Origin: Actinomycetota bacterium
GTDB lineage: Bacteria; Armatimonadota; SYMT01
DNA length: 44,292 bases
Assembly: GCA_005798285.1 (NCBI GenBank)
Contig: SYKE01000163.1
Coordinates: forward strand, 1 to 44,292
Direction of reading: 5' to 3'
A program made the position numbers and the translations under genes. A model generated the notes under the pieces. That model was not told the origin of the DNA and searched no databases. It saw nothing but the letters and a program-made list of their open reading frames with translations. Shown one piece after another: positions 33,433 to 42,620 of this stretch. Position 1 is the stretch's first letter. Each line of letters begins with the position of its first letter.

Positions 33433-36400
33433 ATGGCCATTCGGCGGACAGAACAGCCTCTGGTAGCCCTCCTGGTGGGCGGACTTGCTTTGGGAGCTGC
33501 CGCTTCGCCCGGATCGTCGAAGCCGAAGACAATCCTTCCGGCTGCGAAGGTCGTGAAACCCGCCGCGGGTCGCATCGTGCCGTTGGCGTCGCCCTCTCGG
33601 GCGGCCGTGACGGAAGCGTTGCCGGCGACCCCTCCGCCTGGCGATGCGCTGATGTCTGTTTCGGAAGTTCAGCCCGGAATGAAGGGCTACGGCCTCACCG
33701 TTTTTCGCGGCGCCCGCATCGAGCGGTTCGACGTCGAAGTGGTGGGAGTGCTCCCCAAGGCGAATGTGGGTCAGCCTCTTGTACTGGTGAAGCTCTCCGG
33801 GGGACCGATCAGCCAGAGAAGCGCCTATCTCATTCAGGGAATGAGCGGCAGCCCCATCTATGTGAACGGGAAGCTGCTCGGCGCGTTTTCGATGGGTGAT
33901 GCCTGGGCCAAGGATGCACTTGGGATGGTGACTCCCATTGAGAGCATGCTGGAGGCCCTCGATCCCAAACTACCCGAGCTGCAGAGCGGCAGCTCAGTTG
34001 CGGCGGTACCGGCGGGCGTGGAGATGGTGACTGCCGGTCGAGGTCGGTTTCGTCCGCTGGCGCTGCCGGTTACGGTGAGCGGCTTGAGCGGCTCCCGGTT
34101 GGATCGCGCGGCGGAACTGTTGAAGCCGTTCAACCTCAACGTTGTGGCCGGACCCGGCGGCATGGAAAAGCCATTTCGCGCAGAGCTGACCCCCGGAGCC
34201 GCGATCGGCGTTTCGCTGATGACGGGCGATGTGGAGATGAGCGCGATCGGCACGGTGACTTATCGGAAAGGAGATCGGCTCCTGGCGTTCGGGCACCCGA
34301 TGATGCAGCTCGGGGCCACTCAGTTCCCGATCACCACGGCATGGATCCACGAGGTGTTCTCCGGGTACGAGGTGTCGCACAAGATCGGTTCCACGGGAGA
34401 GATCCAGGGGACGTTGGTCCAGGACCGCCCGTACTCGGTCGCGGCTCGAGTGGGGCCGGCAGCCGCGATGATTCCCGTCACCTATCGAGTGAGCGACGAG
34501 ACCACGGGGCGCAGCCGAAACTTCCACGTGTTCGCAGCCAACCATCCGCTGCTCGTGGGCCAGCTCATCCCTCTGGCAGTGAACCAGGGCCTGTTCTCAA
34601 TCCGGCCCGTTCCGGCGGACACCACGGCTCGGGTGGAGCTGACGGTCGAGACCGACGGCGCGGGGCGGATCGAGCGCAAAAACGTGTACTTCGACCCGGC
34701 GTCGATCGATTTGATCTCAGTGCGGGAACTGCAAGAAGTGCTGGGGATCCTCACCGCCAATCCTTACCGCCGGGTCGGCATCAAGAGTGTCGACATGTCG
34801 GTGACCTTCGAGGAGAAACGGCACACGGCCACGGTGGAGCGATTGTTCCTCAGCCAGGATCGTTTTGAGCCGGGTGAAAAGGGAGAACTGGGGGTGGTGG
34901 TTCGACCCTACCGGGGAGAAGCGAAGCTCCTGAAGCTTCCCTTCACCGTTCCCGCCGAGGCGGCTTCCGGCCGGGCGGTTCTGGTGGTTCACGGTGGCGG
35001 CACGCGGGTCGATTTAGGTTCGATGGGCGGAGGCGGCGTCGGTGGTGGATTGGGCGCGCCGCAACTCGCGCTCGATGGAACGCTGGAACAGGCAGTGAGT
35101 CGCTTCGTCACGCGGGAGCGCAATAACCAGCTCGTGCTTCGAATGGTCTTTCCCAGCGCCGGGTTTTCCGTGCAGGGCGAGAAGCTGACTCAGCTCCCGA
35201 ACCATCTGGCGGACCTGGTGCGAAGTACTCGCTCGACTCCGCTTCGCAGCGAGCGCGACGAGTTCAAAGAAGTTCAGGACTCCGAGTGGGTGCTTAACGG
35301 CGTTCAGACCCTTACCATCACGGTCCAGAAGCCGGACCATCAGGAGCGACCGCCGACCCCAGCCGGCGGAGGCGGCGGTCTGATCCTTGCACCACCCGGA
35401 CTTCCCGGCTCGGGCGTCCGACCCCCTGTCACCTTGAGTGCCGATGATGAACTTTCGGTGCCCATCCGGATTGACGGCGAGCTGCGACACCTGATCTTCA
35501 GTCCGGAGCCCGGCGAGAAGGAAGCGGCACTCAAGGCTGCGGGTCAGAAAGCCGCCGCCGGCGCTGTATCCGCGGGTGGACCGTCGGCGCCGGGAGCGCG
35601 CGCCGCGAGCACACCTGGCGCCGGCGTACTGCCCCCCGCCACCCCTGCGGACCCGCCGCTTGTCGGTCGAGCGGCCTCAGTTTGGAATCAGACCACAGCC
35701 TCGGATTTTGAGCGCGGGACGTTTGAAAACACGGTGGTTACCACAAACGGCGAGGTTCGTCTCGCTCCACGTCTTCGGCGATTGGCCGAAACGGCGGAGC
35801 CGATGGTCTGGGCCGTCGCTGCCGCACCCGTCGCGGGAGGCGTCGTCTACCTGGGAACGGGCCACACGGGTCAGGTGCTCAAGGTCGGCGCGGACGGCAA
35901 GAGCGAGGTGGTGCTCCGAACCGGCGAGATAGCGGTGCACTCCCTCGCCGTTGATGCTGCCGGCGCGGTCTACGCCGGCACAGCGCCGAGCGGTAAGGTA
36001 GTTCGCCTGACGCCGGACGGCAAATCTCAGACGGTGCTCTCTCTCGGTCGCAGCGAGTCCGGAGGGAGCCGGCAGGTGCTGGCGGTGGCCGTGACTCCCT
36101 CGGGTCGCCTTTACGCGGGTGTCGGGCCAACCGGAGAGATCTACACCCTTCCCCCGGGCGGTACGACGATGACGCTTCTGGGGAGCGTCCCTGGTCAATC
36201 GATCTCCGCCCTTCACGCTGTTGGGGAAGACACGCTCTACGCCGGTACCGCCGAGGATGGAACCCTTTACCGATTCCGGAGATCTGACGAAGTGGCCGCT
36301 CGTGAGACGGTTTACGACACCTCTCAGGCGGCGATCACGGGAATCGCATCCGACTCCCGGGGGAATGTCTACGCCGCCTGCGCCCCTTCAGGAGAGATCT

Positions 36401-37803
36401 GGAAGATCGAGCCCGATGGGAGGCCGCGACTCCACTTCAACAAGTCCAAAGGCGCCATCTACGGTCTTGTGGGAGATCCGACCGGCACCCTGTATGCCGC
36501 GTGTGCGAACGCCGTGCTCCGGGTGGAGCCGAGCGGCGTGGGATCCTTCCTCACTGAGCCGAGGCGAGCGATGTTCACCTCCATCGGATGGGCGAGCGAC
36601 GGTCGCATTCTCGCCGGGAGCTGCAATACCGGCAGCGTATACGGCGTGGACTTCGCGGAGAAGGGCTGGTTCGAGTCCACCATTCACGATGCCCGGGTCC
36701 CGGCGAAGTGGGGGCGTGTGCGTTATACCGGTACCCTTCCTCCCGGAGGCGCCCTTAAGGTGGAGACTCGCAGTGGAGACTCGCCCGAACCGGATGCCGG
36801 GTGGAGCGCCTGGGCGGCAGTCGACAATCGTCCCACGGGCAACTTCGTCCAGAGTCCGACCGCCCGTTTCCTGCAGTACCGCGTGTTTCTCGAGGCTGCG
36901 CAGGGGTCGCCGTCGCTTCGCGACGTGAGTGTTTACTACCTGCCGCGAAACCAGGCGCCCAAGCTCACGCTGGCGGCGCCACTGGGTGGGGAGTTGCTCC
37001 GAGGGGCGGCATCCCTGCGCTGGAGCGCCATCGACCCCGAGAAGGACACCCTCACCTATCAGGTGTCTTACAGTGCCGACGGTGGCCGCACGTGGATTCC
37101 CATTGGAAAGCCGACGCCGGCAGCCGCTGCTCCGACCAGTCCGTCCGTAACTCCGCCTCTCCCTCTCGCGTCCCCCGGCACTCCCCCGGCTCCCACCCGC
37201 TCGAGCAATGTCGAAGATGCGCTGAAGCGCTTCCGAGAGCAGCTTGAAAAGGACTCCACTCTCACCGCGGTCCAGCGCGAGGAGAAGGTGCGGCAGGCCC
37301 GGGATATGATCCAGCGGTTTGTGCAGGAGTCTCCCGGTGCATCCTCCGCAGCCAATGCCGACGGTGTCACCCGCCTCGCATCCGCGGAATGGGACACTCG
37401 CAAGGTGGCCGACGGCATCTACCTGCTGCGTGTGGTCGTCTCGGACGCGGCGAGCAACCCAAACGATTCACAATTGGACGTGGCGGTCTCCGAGCCCGTG
37501 ATCGTCAGCAACACTCCGCCGCAGCTCTTCGTGTTCGAACGTGGCGTGGTCTACGAAGCGGATCGGCGTCTGGTGGTTACCGGCAACGCCACCGGAAAGG
37601 TGTCCCTCAAGGGAGCCCAGTTCCGTTTCGGCGAGGGGGACTGGTCTGCCATCGACAGTGAAGACGGCATCTGGGACAGTGCCATGGAGACGTTCCGATT
37701 TGTCGCGACGGCGCCGAAGTCGGGTGAACAGATGCTGGAGATCCGGGTGATCGACCTGGCGGGCAATGGTGTTACCACTCGCCTGAAGGTCAAGGCGCCG
37801 TAG
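33433..37803 (+). CDS. Exported SpoIVB-like (S55) peptidase-domain protein with beta-propeller
   Basis: 1456 residues. A signal peptide (about 1-26) is followed by a low-complexity Ala/Pro part, then an S55-like region: KGYGLTVFRGARIERFDVEV, IQGMSGSPIYVNGKLLGAF (Ser138 is the likely nucleophile) and TPIESML. A second S55 segment, IGTVTYRKGDRLLAFGHP with His288, comes later. The aspartate of the SpoIVB triad appears replaced (KLSGGP). Beta-rich domains follow to about 600, a Gly/Pro-rich linker (about 640-760), a propeller of about seven blades (about 800-1075, repeats like VYAGTAPSGKVVRLTPDGK) and C-terminal Ig/FN3-like domains with an inserted Pro-rich and helical segment (about 1230-1310). 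ATG 33433 has AGGTGG 6 nt upstream. Confidence 0.8.
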   Translation: MAIRRTEQPLVALLVGGLALGAAASPGSSKPKTILPAAKVVKPAAGRIVPLASPSRAAVTEALPATPPPGDALMSVSEVQPGMKGYGLTVFRGARIERFDVEVVGVLPKANVGQPLVLVKLSGGPISQRSAYLIQGMSGSPIYVNGKLLGAFSMGDAWAKDALGMVTPIESMLEALDPKLPELQSGSSVAAVPAGVEMVTAGRGRFRPLALPVTVSGLSGSRLDRAAELLKPFNLNVVAGPGGMEKPFRAELTPGAAIGVSLMTGDVEMSAIGTVTYRKGDRLLAFGHPMMQLGATQFPITTAWIHEVFSGYEVSHKIGSTGEIQGTLVQDRPYSVAARVGPAAAMIPVTYRVSDETTGRSRNFHVFAANHPLLVGQLIPLAVNQGLFSIRPVPADTTARVELTVETDGAGRIERKNVYFDPASIDLISVRELQEVLGILTANPYRRVGIKSVDMSVTFEEKRHTATVERLFLSQDRFEPGEKGELGVVVRPYRGEAKLLKLPFTVPAEAASGRAVLVVHGGGTRVDLGSMGGGGVGGGLGAPQLALDGTLEQAVSRFVTRERNNQLVLRMVFPSAGFSVQGEKLTQLPNHLADLVRSTRSTPLRSERDEFKEVQDSEWVLNGVQTLTITVQKPDHQERPPTPAGGGGGLILAPPGLPGSGVRPPVTLSADDELSVPIRIDGELRHLIFSPEPGEKEAALKAAGQKAAAGAVSAGGPSAPGARAASTPGAGVLPPATPADPPLVGRAASVWNQTTASDFERGTFENTVVTTNGEVRLAPRLRRLAETAEPMVWAVAAAPVAGGVVYLGTGHTGQVLKVGADGKSEVVLRTGEIAVHSLAVDAAGAVYAGTAPSGKVVRLTPDGKSQTVLSLGRSESGGSRQVLAVAVTPSGRLYAGVGPTGEIYTLPPGGTTMTLLGSVPGQSISALHAVGEDTLYAGTAEDGTLYRFRRSDEVAARETVYDTSQAAITGIASDSRGNVYAACAPSGEIWKIEPDGRPRLHFNKSKGAIYGLVGDPTGTLYAACANAVLRVEPSGVGSFLTEPRRAMFTSIGWASDGRILAGSCNTGSVYGVDFAEKGWFESTIHDARVPAKWGRVRYTGTLPPGGALKVETRSGDSPEPDAGWSAWAAVDNRPTGNFVQSPTARFLQYRVFLEAAQGSPSLRDVSVYYLPRNQAPKLTLAAPLGGELLRGAASLRWSAIDPEKDTLTYQVSYSADGGRTWIPIGKPTPAAAAPTSPSVTPPLPLASPGTPPAPTRSSNVEDALKRFREQLEKDSTLTAVQREEKVRQARDMIQRFVQESPGASSAANADGVTRLASAEWDTRKVADGIYLLRVVVSDAASNPNDSQLDVAVSEPVIVSNTPPQLFVFERGVVYEADRRLVVTGNATGKVSLKGAQFRFGEGDWSAIDSEDGIWDSAMETFRFVATAPKSGEQMLEIRVIDLAGNGVTTRLKVKAP

Positions 37804-38944
37804 TCTCACTGGTGAGGCGGAGCTCGAAGAGTTCCAGGACACCGTCTTGCCGATAGGCCGCCACACAGCGGCCATCGGCACTTGACGTGGCGATGAGCAC
37901 TCCGACCAGGAACGGCAGACTATACCGGGTGACGCCTTCGCGGCTGAACAGGCGCAGTCGGGGCGGGTTTCCGTCGGCGCGGGCATCAAGGGCCGTCACC
38001 CAGGCGCCTCCATCGGTCACTCCCAAACCCAATGGGGAGGTGTAGGCGCCGCCTTTGGTCCAGGTCGTCGTGCCGCCTGTGGGCAAGAAGCTCAGCTTTC
38101 TCTCAAACCTGCGATCACCTTCGTGGTCGAGCCGGTGCTCATAGCTCAGGATCGTTGTGCTTCCGTCGGGTGAGAGACGAATCTTCGGGAAGCGTCCGGG
38201 CCGCGTCGCCGACCACAGCGTTCGATTGTGCTCGGTGAGCAATGTGACGGAGACGTCTTCATCGGGGCCATCCACGGCTACCGCAACGTGCTTCCCCCGT
38301 GTGGAGGACGACACGCTGCAGGCTCGTGCGCCAGGAGTGGTGCGCTTCCAGGCGGTGGAGCCGTCGGACCGGATCAGACGCACTTCGGGTGGCGACTGCA
38401 GCGCCACGAAGTAGCCCCCATTGGGGCCCACCGCGATCTGGGCGGGGGCGCCAGGAACATCCACCACTCGGGTTCGGATGCCCTCGGGGGTACGGCTGCA
38501 CAGCACAACCGAACTCCCTGCCGCAATCGCCGCGCCACCGCCATCAGGTGCGACCGCGACGTACCGAGGCGGCTCATTCAGGTCGACTCGGGCAAATCGT
38601 CGTCCTCGCCGATCCAGAAATGTGACCCGGCAGTTGTGGGGGTTCCGAACCCCGTAGGCGAGCGCAAGCAGGCCATCTCTTGCAATGATGACGCGCTCGG
38701 TGTTGGGGATACTCTGGCGCCAGAGCCGCTGTCCCGAACGACTGAAACAGAGGACCCAACCCTCTCGATCCACCGCAATGACTCGAGAGCCGTCCACTGC
38801 GACCGCCACCTCCACCACCCGCCGCAAGGGCCACTGCCACAGTGAGACAAGCGGTTCGCCCCCGGTCTGCACTTGCTGGGCGCCGGCGCCCCGCGCGGCA
38901 GCGAGCACGGGCGCCCAGAGAAGCGTTCGGCGCGAGACGTTCAC
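37790..38944 (-). CDS. Tat-exported beta-propeller (WD40/PQQ-like) protein
   Basis: 384 residues. The N terminus SRRTLLWAPVLAAARGAGAQ is a probable twin-arginine signal. The rest consists of repeated four-stranded blades, for example VAVDGSRVIAVDREGWVLCF, VAVAPDGGGAAIAAGSSVVL and IRLSPDGSTTILSYEHRL, typical of a seven-bladed propeller; no catalytic motif is seen. Function unknown. GTG 38944 overlaps the pdxT stop by 4 bp (GTGA), so it is translated from the pdxT message. Its 3' end overlaps the S55/propeller gene by 14 bp in convergent direction. Confidence 0.78.
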   Translation of the reverse strand: MNVSRRTLLWAPVLAAARGAGAQQVQTGGEPLVSLWQWPLRRVVEVAVAVDGSRVIAVDREGWVLCFSRSGQRLWRQSIPNTERVIIARDGLLALAYGVRNPHNCRVTFLDRRGRRFARVDLNEPPRYVAVAPDGGGAAIAAGSSVVLCSRTPEGIRTRVVDVPGAPAQIAVGPNGGYFVALQSPPEVRLIRSDGSTAWKRTTPGARACSVSSSTRGKHVAVAVDGPDEDVSVTLLTEHNRTLWSATRPGRFPKIRLSPDGSTTILSYEHRLDHEGDRRFERKLSFLPTGGTTTWTKGGAYTSPLGLGVTDGGAWVTALDARADGNPPRLRLFSREGVTRYSLPFLVGVLIATSSADGRCVAAYRQDGVLELFELRLTSETTAP

Positions 38945-39525
38945 CCGTGGCGTACCATTTCCACGAAGTAGCGGTGGACCCGGGCGTCATCCGTCAACTC
39001 GGGATGAAAGGAGCCTGCCAGCATCGTACCCTGGCGCACCAGGACCGGATCACCGTGCGCTTCCATCAGCACCTGAACTTTCGGATCGAGAAGGCGCGTG
39101 ATTCGGGGAGCCCGGATGAAGATTCCCCGCATGGGGGGTTGATCTTCGTCGCGGAACTGAAGTGGCGCTTCAAAGCTGTCCACCTGCCGGCCGTACGCGT
39201 TGCGGAGGACGGCAACATCCATACAGCCGATGCGAGTTTGACGGCTTCCTTCGATCTCCGTGGCAAGAAGAATCAGGCCGGCGCATGTGCCGTAGACCGG
39301 CATTCCCCCCCGAATTCGCTTTCGCAGCGGCACCATCAGCCCGAAGCGGTCCAGCAGCATTCCAATCGTGCTGCTCTCACCGCCTGGAATGATCAGGCCA
39401 TCCACCTCGGCGAGTTCGCCTGCTCGACGAACCCTGCAGCCGGCGACTCCGCAGCGCGAGAGGCTGGCCAGGTGCTCCGCGACATCTCCCTGAAGGCCCA
39501 GAACTCCGATGTTGAGTTGCGACAC
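38941..39525 (-). CDS. pdxT: Pyridoxal 5'-phosphate synthase glutaminase subunit PdxT
   Basis: 194-residue class I glutaminase that supplies ammonia to PdxS for vitamin B6 synthesis. It begins IGVLGLQGDVAEHLASL, then IIPGGESSTIGMLLDRFGL, the nucleophile elbow PVYGTCAGLILLA (Cys) and the His-Glu pair in AGSFHPELTDD. Length fits the family. Start is GTG 39525 with a weak AGG 4 nt upstream. It lies 139 bp after pdxS with an intrinsic terminator in between, so it is not simply cotranscribed with pdxS. The propeller gene follows with a 4 bp overlap. Confidence 0.95.
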   Translation of the reverse strand: MSQLNIGVLGLQGDVAEHLASLSRCGVAGCRVRRAGELAEVDGLIIPGGESSTIGMLLDRFGLMVPLRKRIRGGMPVYGTCAGLILLATEIEGSRQTRIGCMDVAVLRNAYGRQVDSFEAPLQFRDEDQPPMRGIFIRAPRITRLLDPKVQVLMEAHGDPVLVRQGTMLAGSFHPELTDDARVHRYFVEMVRHG

Positions 39526-39600
39526 GTACCTGTTGTTTCACTCCAGGACCTGCCCCGGATCTCCCGAGACGGCCCGCATCATGTAGCATCCGGGCCCCTG

Positions 39601-39642
39601 AAAACAAATCCGGCCGGGGCACGCACCAGCGCGCCCCGGCCG
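39601..39642 (-). terminator. Intrinsic terminator after pdxS, before pdxT
   Basis: On the minus strand a perfect 10 bp GC stem (CGGCCGGGGC with GCCCCGGCCG; 39633-39642 and 39611-39620) and a 12 nt loop are followed by GATTTGTTTT. A strong intrinsic terminator that separates pdxS from pdxT. Confidence 0.85.
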
Positions 39643-39664
39643 AACACCCGGTATCTTGATGACT

Positions 39665-40600
39665 CTACCAGCCGCGAGTAGCCAGGAGGTCCTTCGGGTC
39701 CATCGAGCGCACATCCAGGCCCGACATCGGCTCGCCGAGATCGGTGGACACCTCTGCGAGTTTGTGCGGGTCGTCGTAAAAGGTGGTCGCATCGACGATC
39801 GCCTTGGCACGGCGAAGCGTGATTGCCCGTCGCTCGTCGGCATCGGCCACGTTGGCGGCGGCCTTGAAGATACCGGACCCGACGAACACCGCTTCGGCTC
39901 CGAGTTGCATCATTAGCGCCGCGTCGGCCGGCGTGGCGCATCCGCCGGCGCTGAAGTTAGGAACGGGCAGCTTCCCGGTTCGAGCGACCTCGCATACGAG
40001 TTCGAAAGGAGCCTGGAGGTTTTTGGCTTCAGTCATCAGCTCTTCTTCGCGGAGTGATGCCAGGCGGCGAATCCCGCCCTGAACCGAGCGCATGTGACGC
40101 ACGGCCTCGACGACGTTGCCCGTGCCGGCTTCGCCCTTGGTTCGGATCATCGCCGCGCCTTCGCCGACACGACGGAGCGCCTCACCCAGGTTGCGGCAGC
40201 CGCAGACAAACGGGGCTCGAAACATGTGCTTGTTGATGTGGAATTCTTCGTCCGCGGGGGTCAGGACTTCGCTTTCGTCGATGAAGTCCACACCCAGCGC
40301 TTCCAGGATCTGAGCTTCCACGAAGTGTCCGATCCGAGCCTTGGCCATCACGGGGATCTCGTAGTTCTGTTCCCGAAGCGTGGCGATGATCCCGCGAATG
40401 ATCTTGGGATCGGTCATGCGGGCCACCCCGCCCTGAGCACGAATGTCGGCCGGCACCCGCTCCAGGGCCATCACCGCAACTGCGCCTGCCTCTGCGGCAA
40501 TGAGTGCCTGTTCAGGGTTAGTTACGTCCATGATCACCCCGCCGCGCAGCATTTCGGCGAGGCCGACCTTGGTTCGCCAGGTCGACTTCTCGGTTTCCAT
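39665..40600 (-). CDS. pdxS: Pyridoxal 5'-phosphate synthase subunit PdxS
   Basis: 311-residue TIM barrel that builds pyridoxal phosphate from ribose 5-phosphate, glyceraldehyde 3-phosphate and ammonia. Key residues are visible: the aspartate in [13 protein letters not shown], the substrate lysine in [16 protein letters not shown], and the second lysine in [40 protein letters not shown] and [10 protein letters not shown] form the phosphate site. ATG 40600 lies 19 bp after the stop of the fused PLP enzyme gene, so the two are most likely one transcript, ending at the terminator 22 bp downstream. Confidence 0.97.
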   Translation of the reverse strand: METEKSTWRTKVGLAEMLRGGVIMDVTNPEQALIAAEAGAVAVMALERVPADIRAQGGVARMTDPKIIRGIIATLREQNYEIPVMAKARIGHFVEAQILEALGVDFIDESEVLTPADEEFHINKHMFRAPFVCGCRNLGEALRRVGEGAAMIRTKGEAGTGNVVEAVRHMRSVQGGIRRLASLREEELMTEAKNLQAPFELVCEVARTGKLPVPNFSAGGCATPADAALMMQLGAEAVFVGSGIFKAAANVADADERRAITLRRAKAIVDATTFYDDPHKLAEVSTDLGEPMSGLDVRSMDPKDLLATRGW

Positions 40601-40619
40601 AGTCTTCTCTTACTCCCGC

Positions 40620-42599
40620 TCAATCGGCCGAAAAGAGATGGTTGAAGGCAAACAGAGCGGGGACTCCGCCTGTGTGCCAGAATACAACGTTCTCGTCGGA
40701 ACGAATCTCGCCTCTCTCCCGGAGGCCGATCAAGCCCGCCATGGCCTTGCCCGTGTAAACGGGGTCCAGCAGCACCCCTGTGGTTCGGGCAGTTAAATCC
40801 AGCGCGTGCAGACATTCGGGGGTTTCGATCGCGTAGCCGGGTCCAACCCAGTCATCGAACACCCGTATCTCTGTCTGTGGAACGTCCCATGACGTTCCGA
40901 GCAACTCAGCGGCTCCCGACGCAATCGGTTGACAGCGGGATTGCCCCCGCTCCACATCGCCGCTCACGCTCACTCCGTACACGCGGGCGCCGGGCAGAAA
41001 GCTCTGAACCCCGAGGAGAATCCCCGCCAACGTGCCGGCCGAGCCGGTCGCGACAACGATCGCATTCACCTCAAGACCTTCGGCTGCTGCCTGGTCGGCC
41101 AACTCGGCCACCGCCCGCACATAACCCAGCGCCCCGACCGGAGTCGAGCCACCCAGAGGAATTATATACGGCCGTCGACCCTGTTCCCGCTCGCGAAGCG
41201 CCACCGTCTCCAGCGCTTGTTGAAGTTCGTCGGCGGATGCGCCTGGGAGAAACCGGGTCTCGGCGCCAAATAGCTGATCGAGCAGGTAGTTTCCCTGGCT
41301 GTTTTCGGGTTCCGGGTCGCCCAGCACGAGCACACACCGCTTCCCGAGGCGGCATGCTGCGGCAGCCGTCATGCGGGCATGATTCGACTGGACACCGCCG
41401 GTGGTCAGGATGACATCCGCGTCGATCGCCTCGGGCTCGGCGAGGAGATACTCGAGCTTCCGCGCCTTGTTGCCGCCCAACGCCAGACCGGTGCAGTCGT
41501 CGCGCTTCAAGTAGAGCCGCTGCAGCGAGAGTTCGGCTGCCAGACGGGGGACGCTTTGCAGCGGCGTCGGCTGATGACACAGCGCGATTCTGGGCGCCTC
41601 CTCGAGGGCTCGCCAGATCGGGCCCGTACGGAAGTCGCCCTCGGCGTCCGATACCGCCTCGGCGGCGGATTGCTGCGGCGCCTCCACGTGAGCATCGCCT
41701 GGACCAAGAGGCCCACCCGATCCGGGGCCCGGACTCTCATCCTTCGGTTTCTTCTTTCGGCGTAGTCTCGCCGAGAACGCTCGTGCGTGCTCTCCAGCCT
41801 CTTCCCAAATCTTGCGGAGTTCTTCCCGGTTGGGTCCGCGCCCCTGGTCGAACACCATTTCCGCGGTTCTACCGACGGCGTAGGTTCCGCCGAATGCAAT
41901 GCCCGTACGAAGGGGGATGCCGAAGAAGCCGGGCAATAGCGCGGTCATCTGCCGAGCGAGGGTTCGCCAACCAAGGGCGCCGGCGATGACGGGGATGGTC
42001 TCCCGAAGCCGTGCCGCAAAGTCGAGATCATCCCCATAGATTGCCGCCAGGCGGTAGATGAGCATGATCTGGTTCTTGGTGAGGATCAGGACGTCCGCAC
42101 CGACGACTGCGGGGAAGAGCGGACCCAGTACGGGAAGGGCCTTCCCGATGCCCGCCACAGCGGCGAACTCGGCGTTGATGCGAGAGACGCTGCGGATGAC
42201 GTAGTCGGCTGCCTCTCGCCGAAAGCCGGGGAGACGCCGGCCGAGGCACAACGCCAGATCGGGCCGATGAGCCAGCGTGGCTGTGACCACGCTTTCCGCG
42301 CTTTCCACGGGCAATGTGTCCGCGGGTCGGAGTTGGGTGATGGAGGGTCCACCCGGAAGTGAGATCAAGAGATCCGCGTGGCGAAGCGACCGCTCCTCCA
42401 CATCGGTGTGAGGTGGCCACGCGCAAACGAGATAAATTCCCGCTGCTTCCGCGACCGGACCGGTGGCCCCGCCGAGCACTACCTCACGGGCTCGGGCTAC
42501 CTCGGAAGCGTCTCCTGCGAGCGCCAGTACAAACGCTCGATTGGCCTCCTGCCGCACCGTTTGCGCGGAGACCTCCCTCACGACATCCCAAAACTTCAT
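40620..42599 (-). CDS. Fusion of DUF697-like membrane domain with PLP-dependent D-cysteine desulfhydrase/ACC deaminase domain
   Basis: 659 residues in one uninterrupted frame. Residues 1-290 resemble DUF697/YcjF-type proteins: an N-terminal region like a degenerate GTPase domain (FVLALAGD with no P-loop GKS/T) and hydrophobic helices (PVLGPLFPAVVGADVLILTK, LLPGFFGIPLRTGIAFGG). A basic then Gly/Pro-rich linker (about 285-330) leads to a tryptophan-synthase-beta-fold PLP enzyme (about 335-659): CHQPTPLQSVPRL, LYLKRDDCTGLALGGNKARK with the PLP-binding lysine, and LTTGGVQSNHARMTAAAA. Desulfhydrase and ACC deaminase cannot be told apart here. GAGGGA stands 6 nt before the ATG. The linker has no internal start codon near the enzyme part. 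Confidence 0.85.
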   Translation of the reverse strand: MKFWDVVREVSAQTVRQEANRAFVLALAGDASEVARAREVVLGGATGPVAEAAGIYLVCAWPPHTDVEERSLRHADLLISLPGGPSITQLRPADTLPVESAESVVTATLAHRPDLALCLGRRLPGFRREAADYVIRSVSRINAEFAAVAGIGKALPVLGPLFPAVVGADVLILTKNQIMLIYRLAAIYGDDLDFAARLRETIPVIAGALGWRTLARQMTALLPGFFGIPLRTGIAFGGTYAVGRTAEMVFDQGRGPNREELRKIWEEAGEHARAFSARLRRKKKPKDESPGPGSGGPLGPGDAHVEAPQQSAAEAVSDAEGDFRTGPIWRALEEAPRIALCHQPTPLQSVPRLAAELSLQRLYLKRDDCTGLALGGNKARKLEYLLAEPEAIDADVILTTGGVQSNHARMTAAAACRLGKRCVLVLGDPEPENSQGNYLLDQLFGAETRFLPGASADELQQALETVALREREQGRRPYIIPLGGSTPVGALGYVRAVAELADQAAAEGLEVNAIVVATGSAGTLAGILLGVQSFLPGARVYGVSVSGDVERGQSRCQPIASGAAELLGTSWDVPQTEIRVFDDWVGPGYAIETPECLHALDLTARTTGVLLDPVYTGKAMAGLIGLRERGEIRSDENVVFWHTGGVPALFAFNHLFSAD

Positions 42600-42620
42600 G
42601 CCATCCCTCTGGGATGCGCG

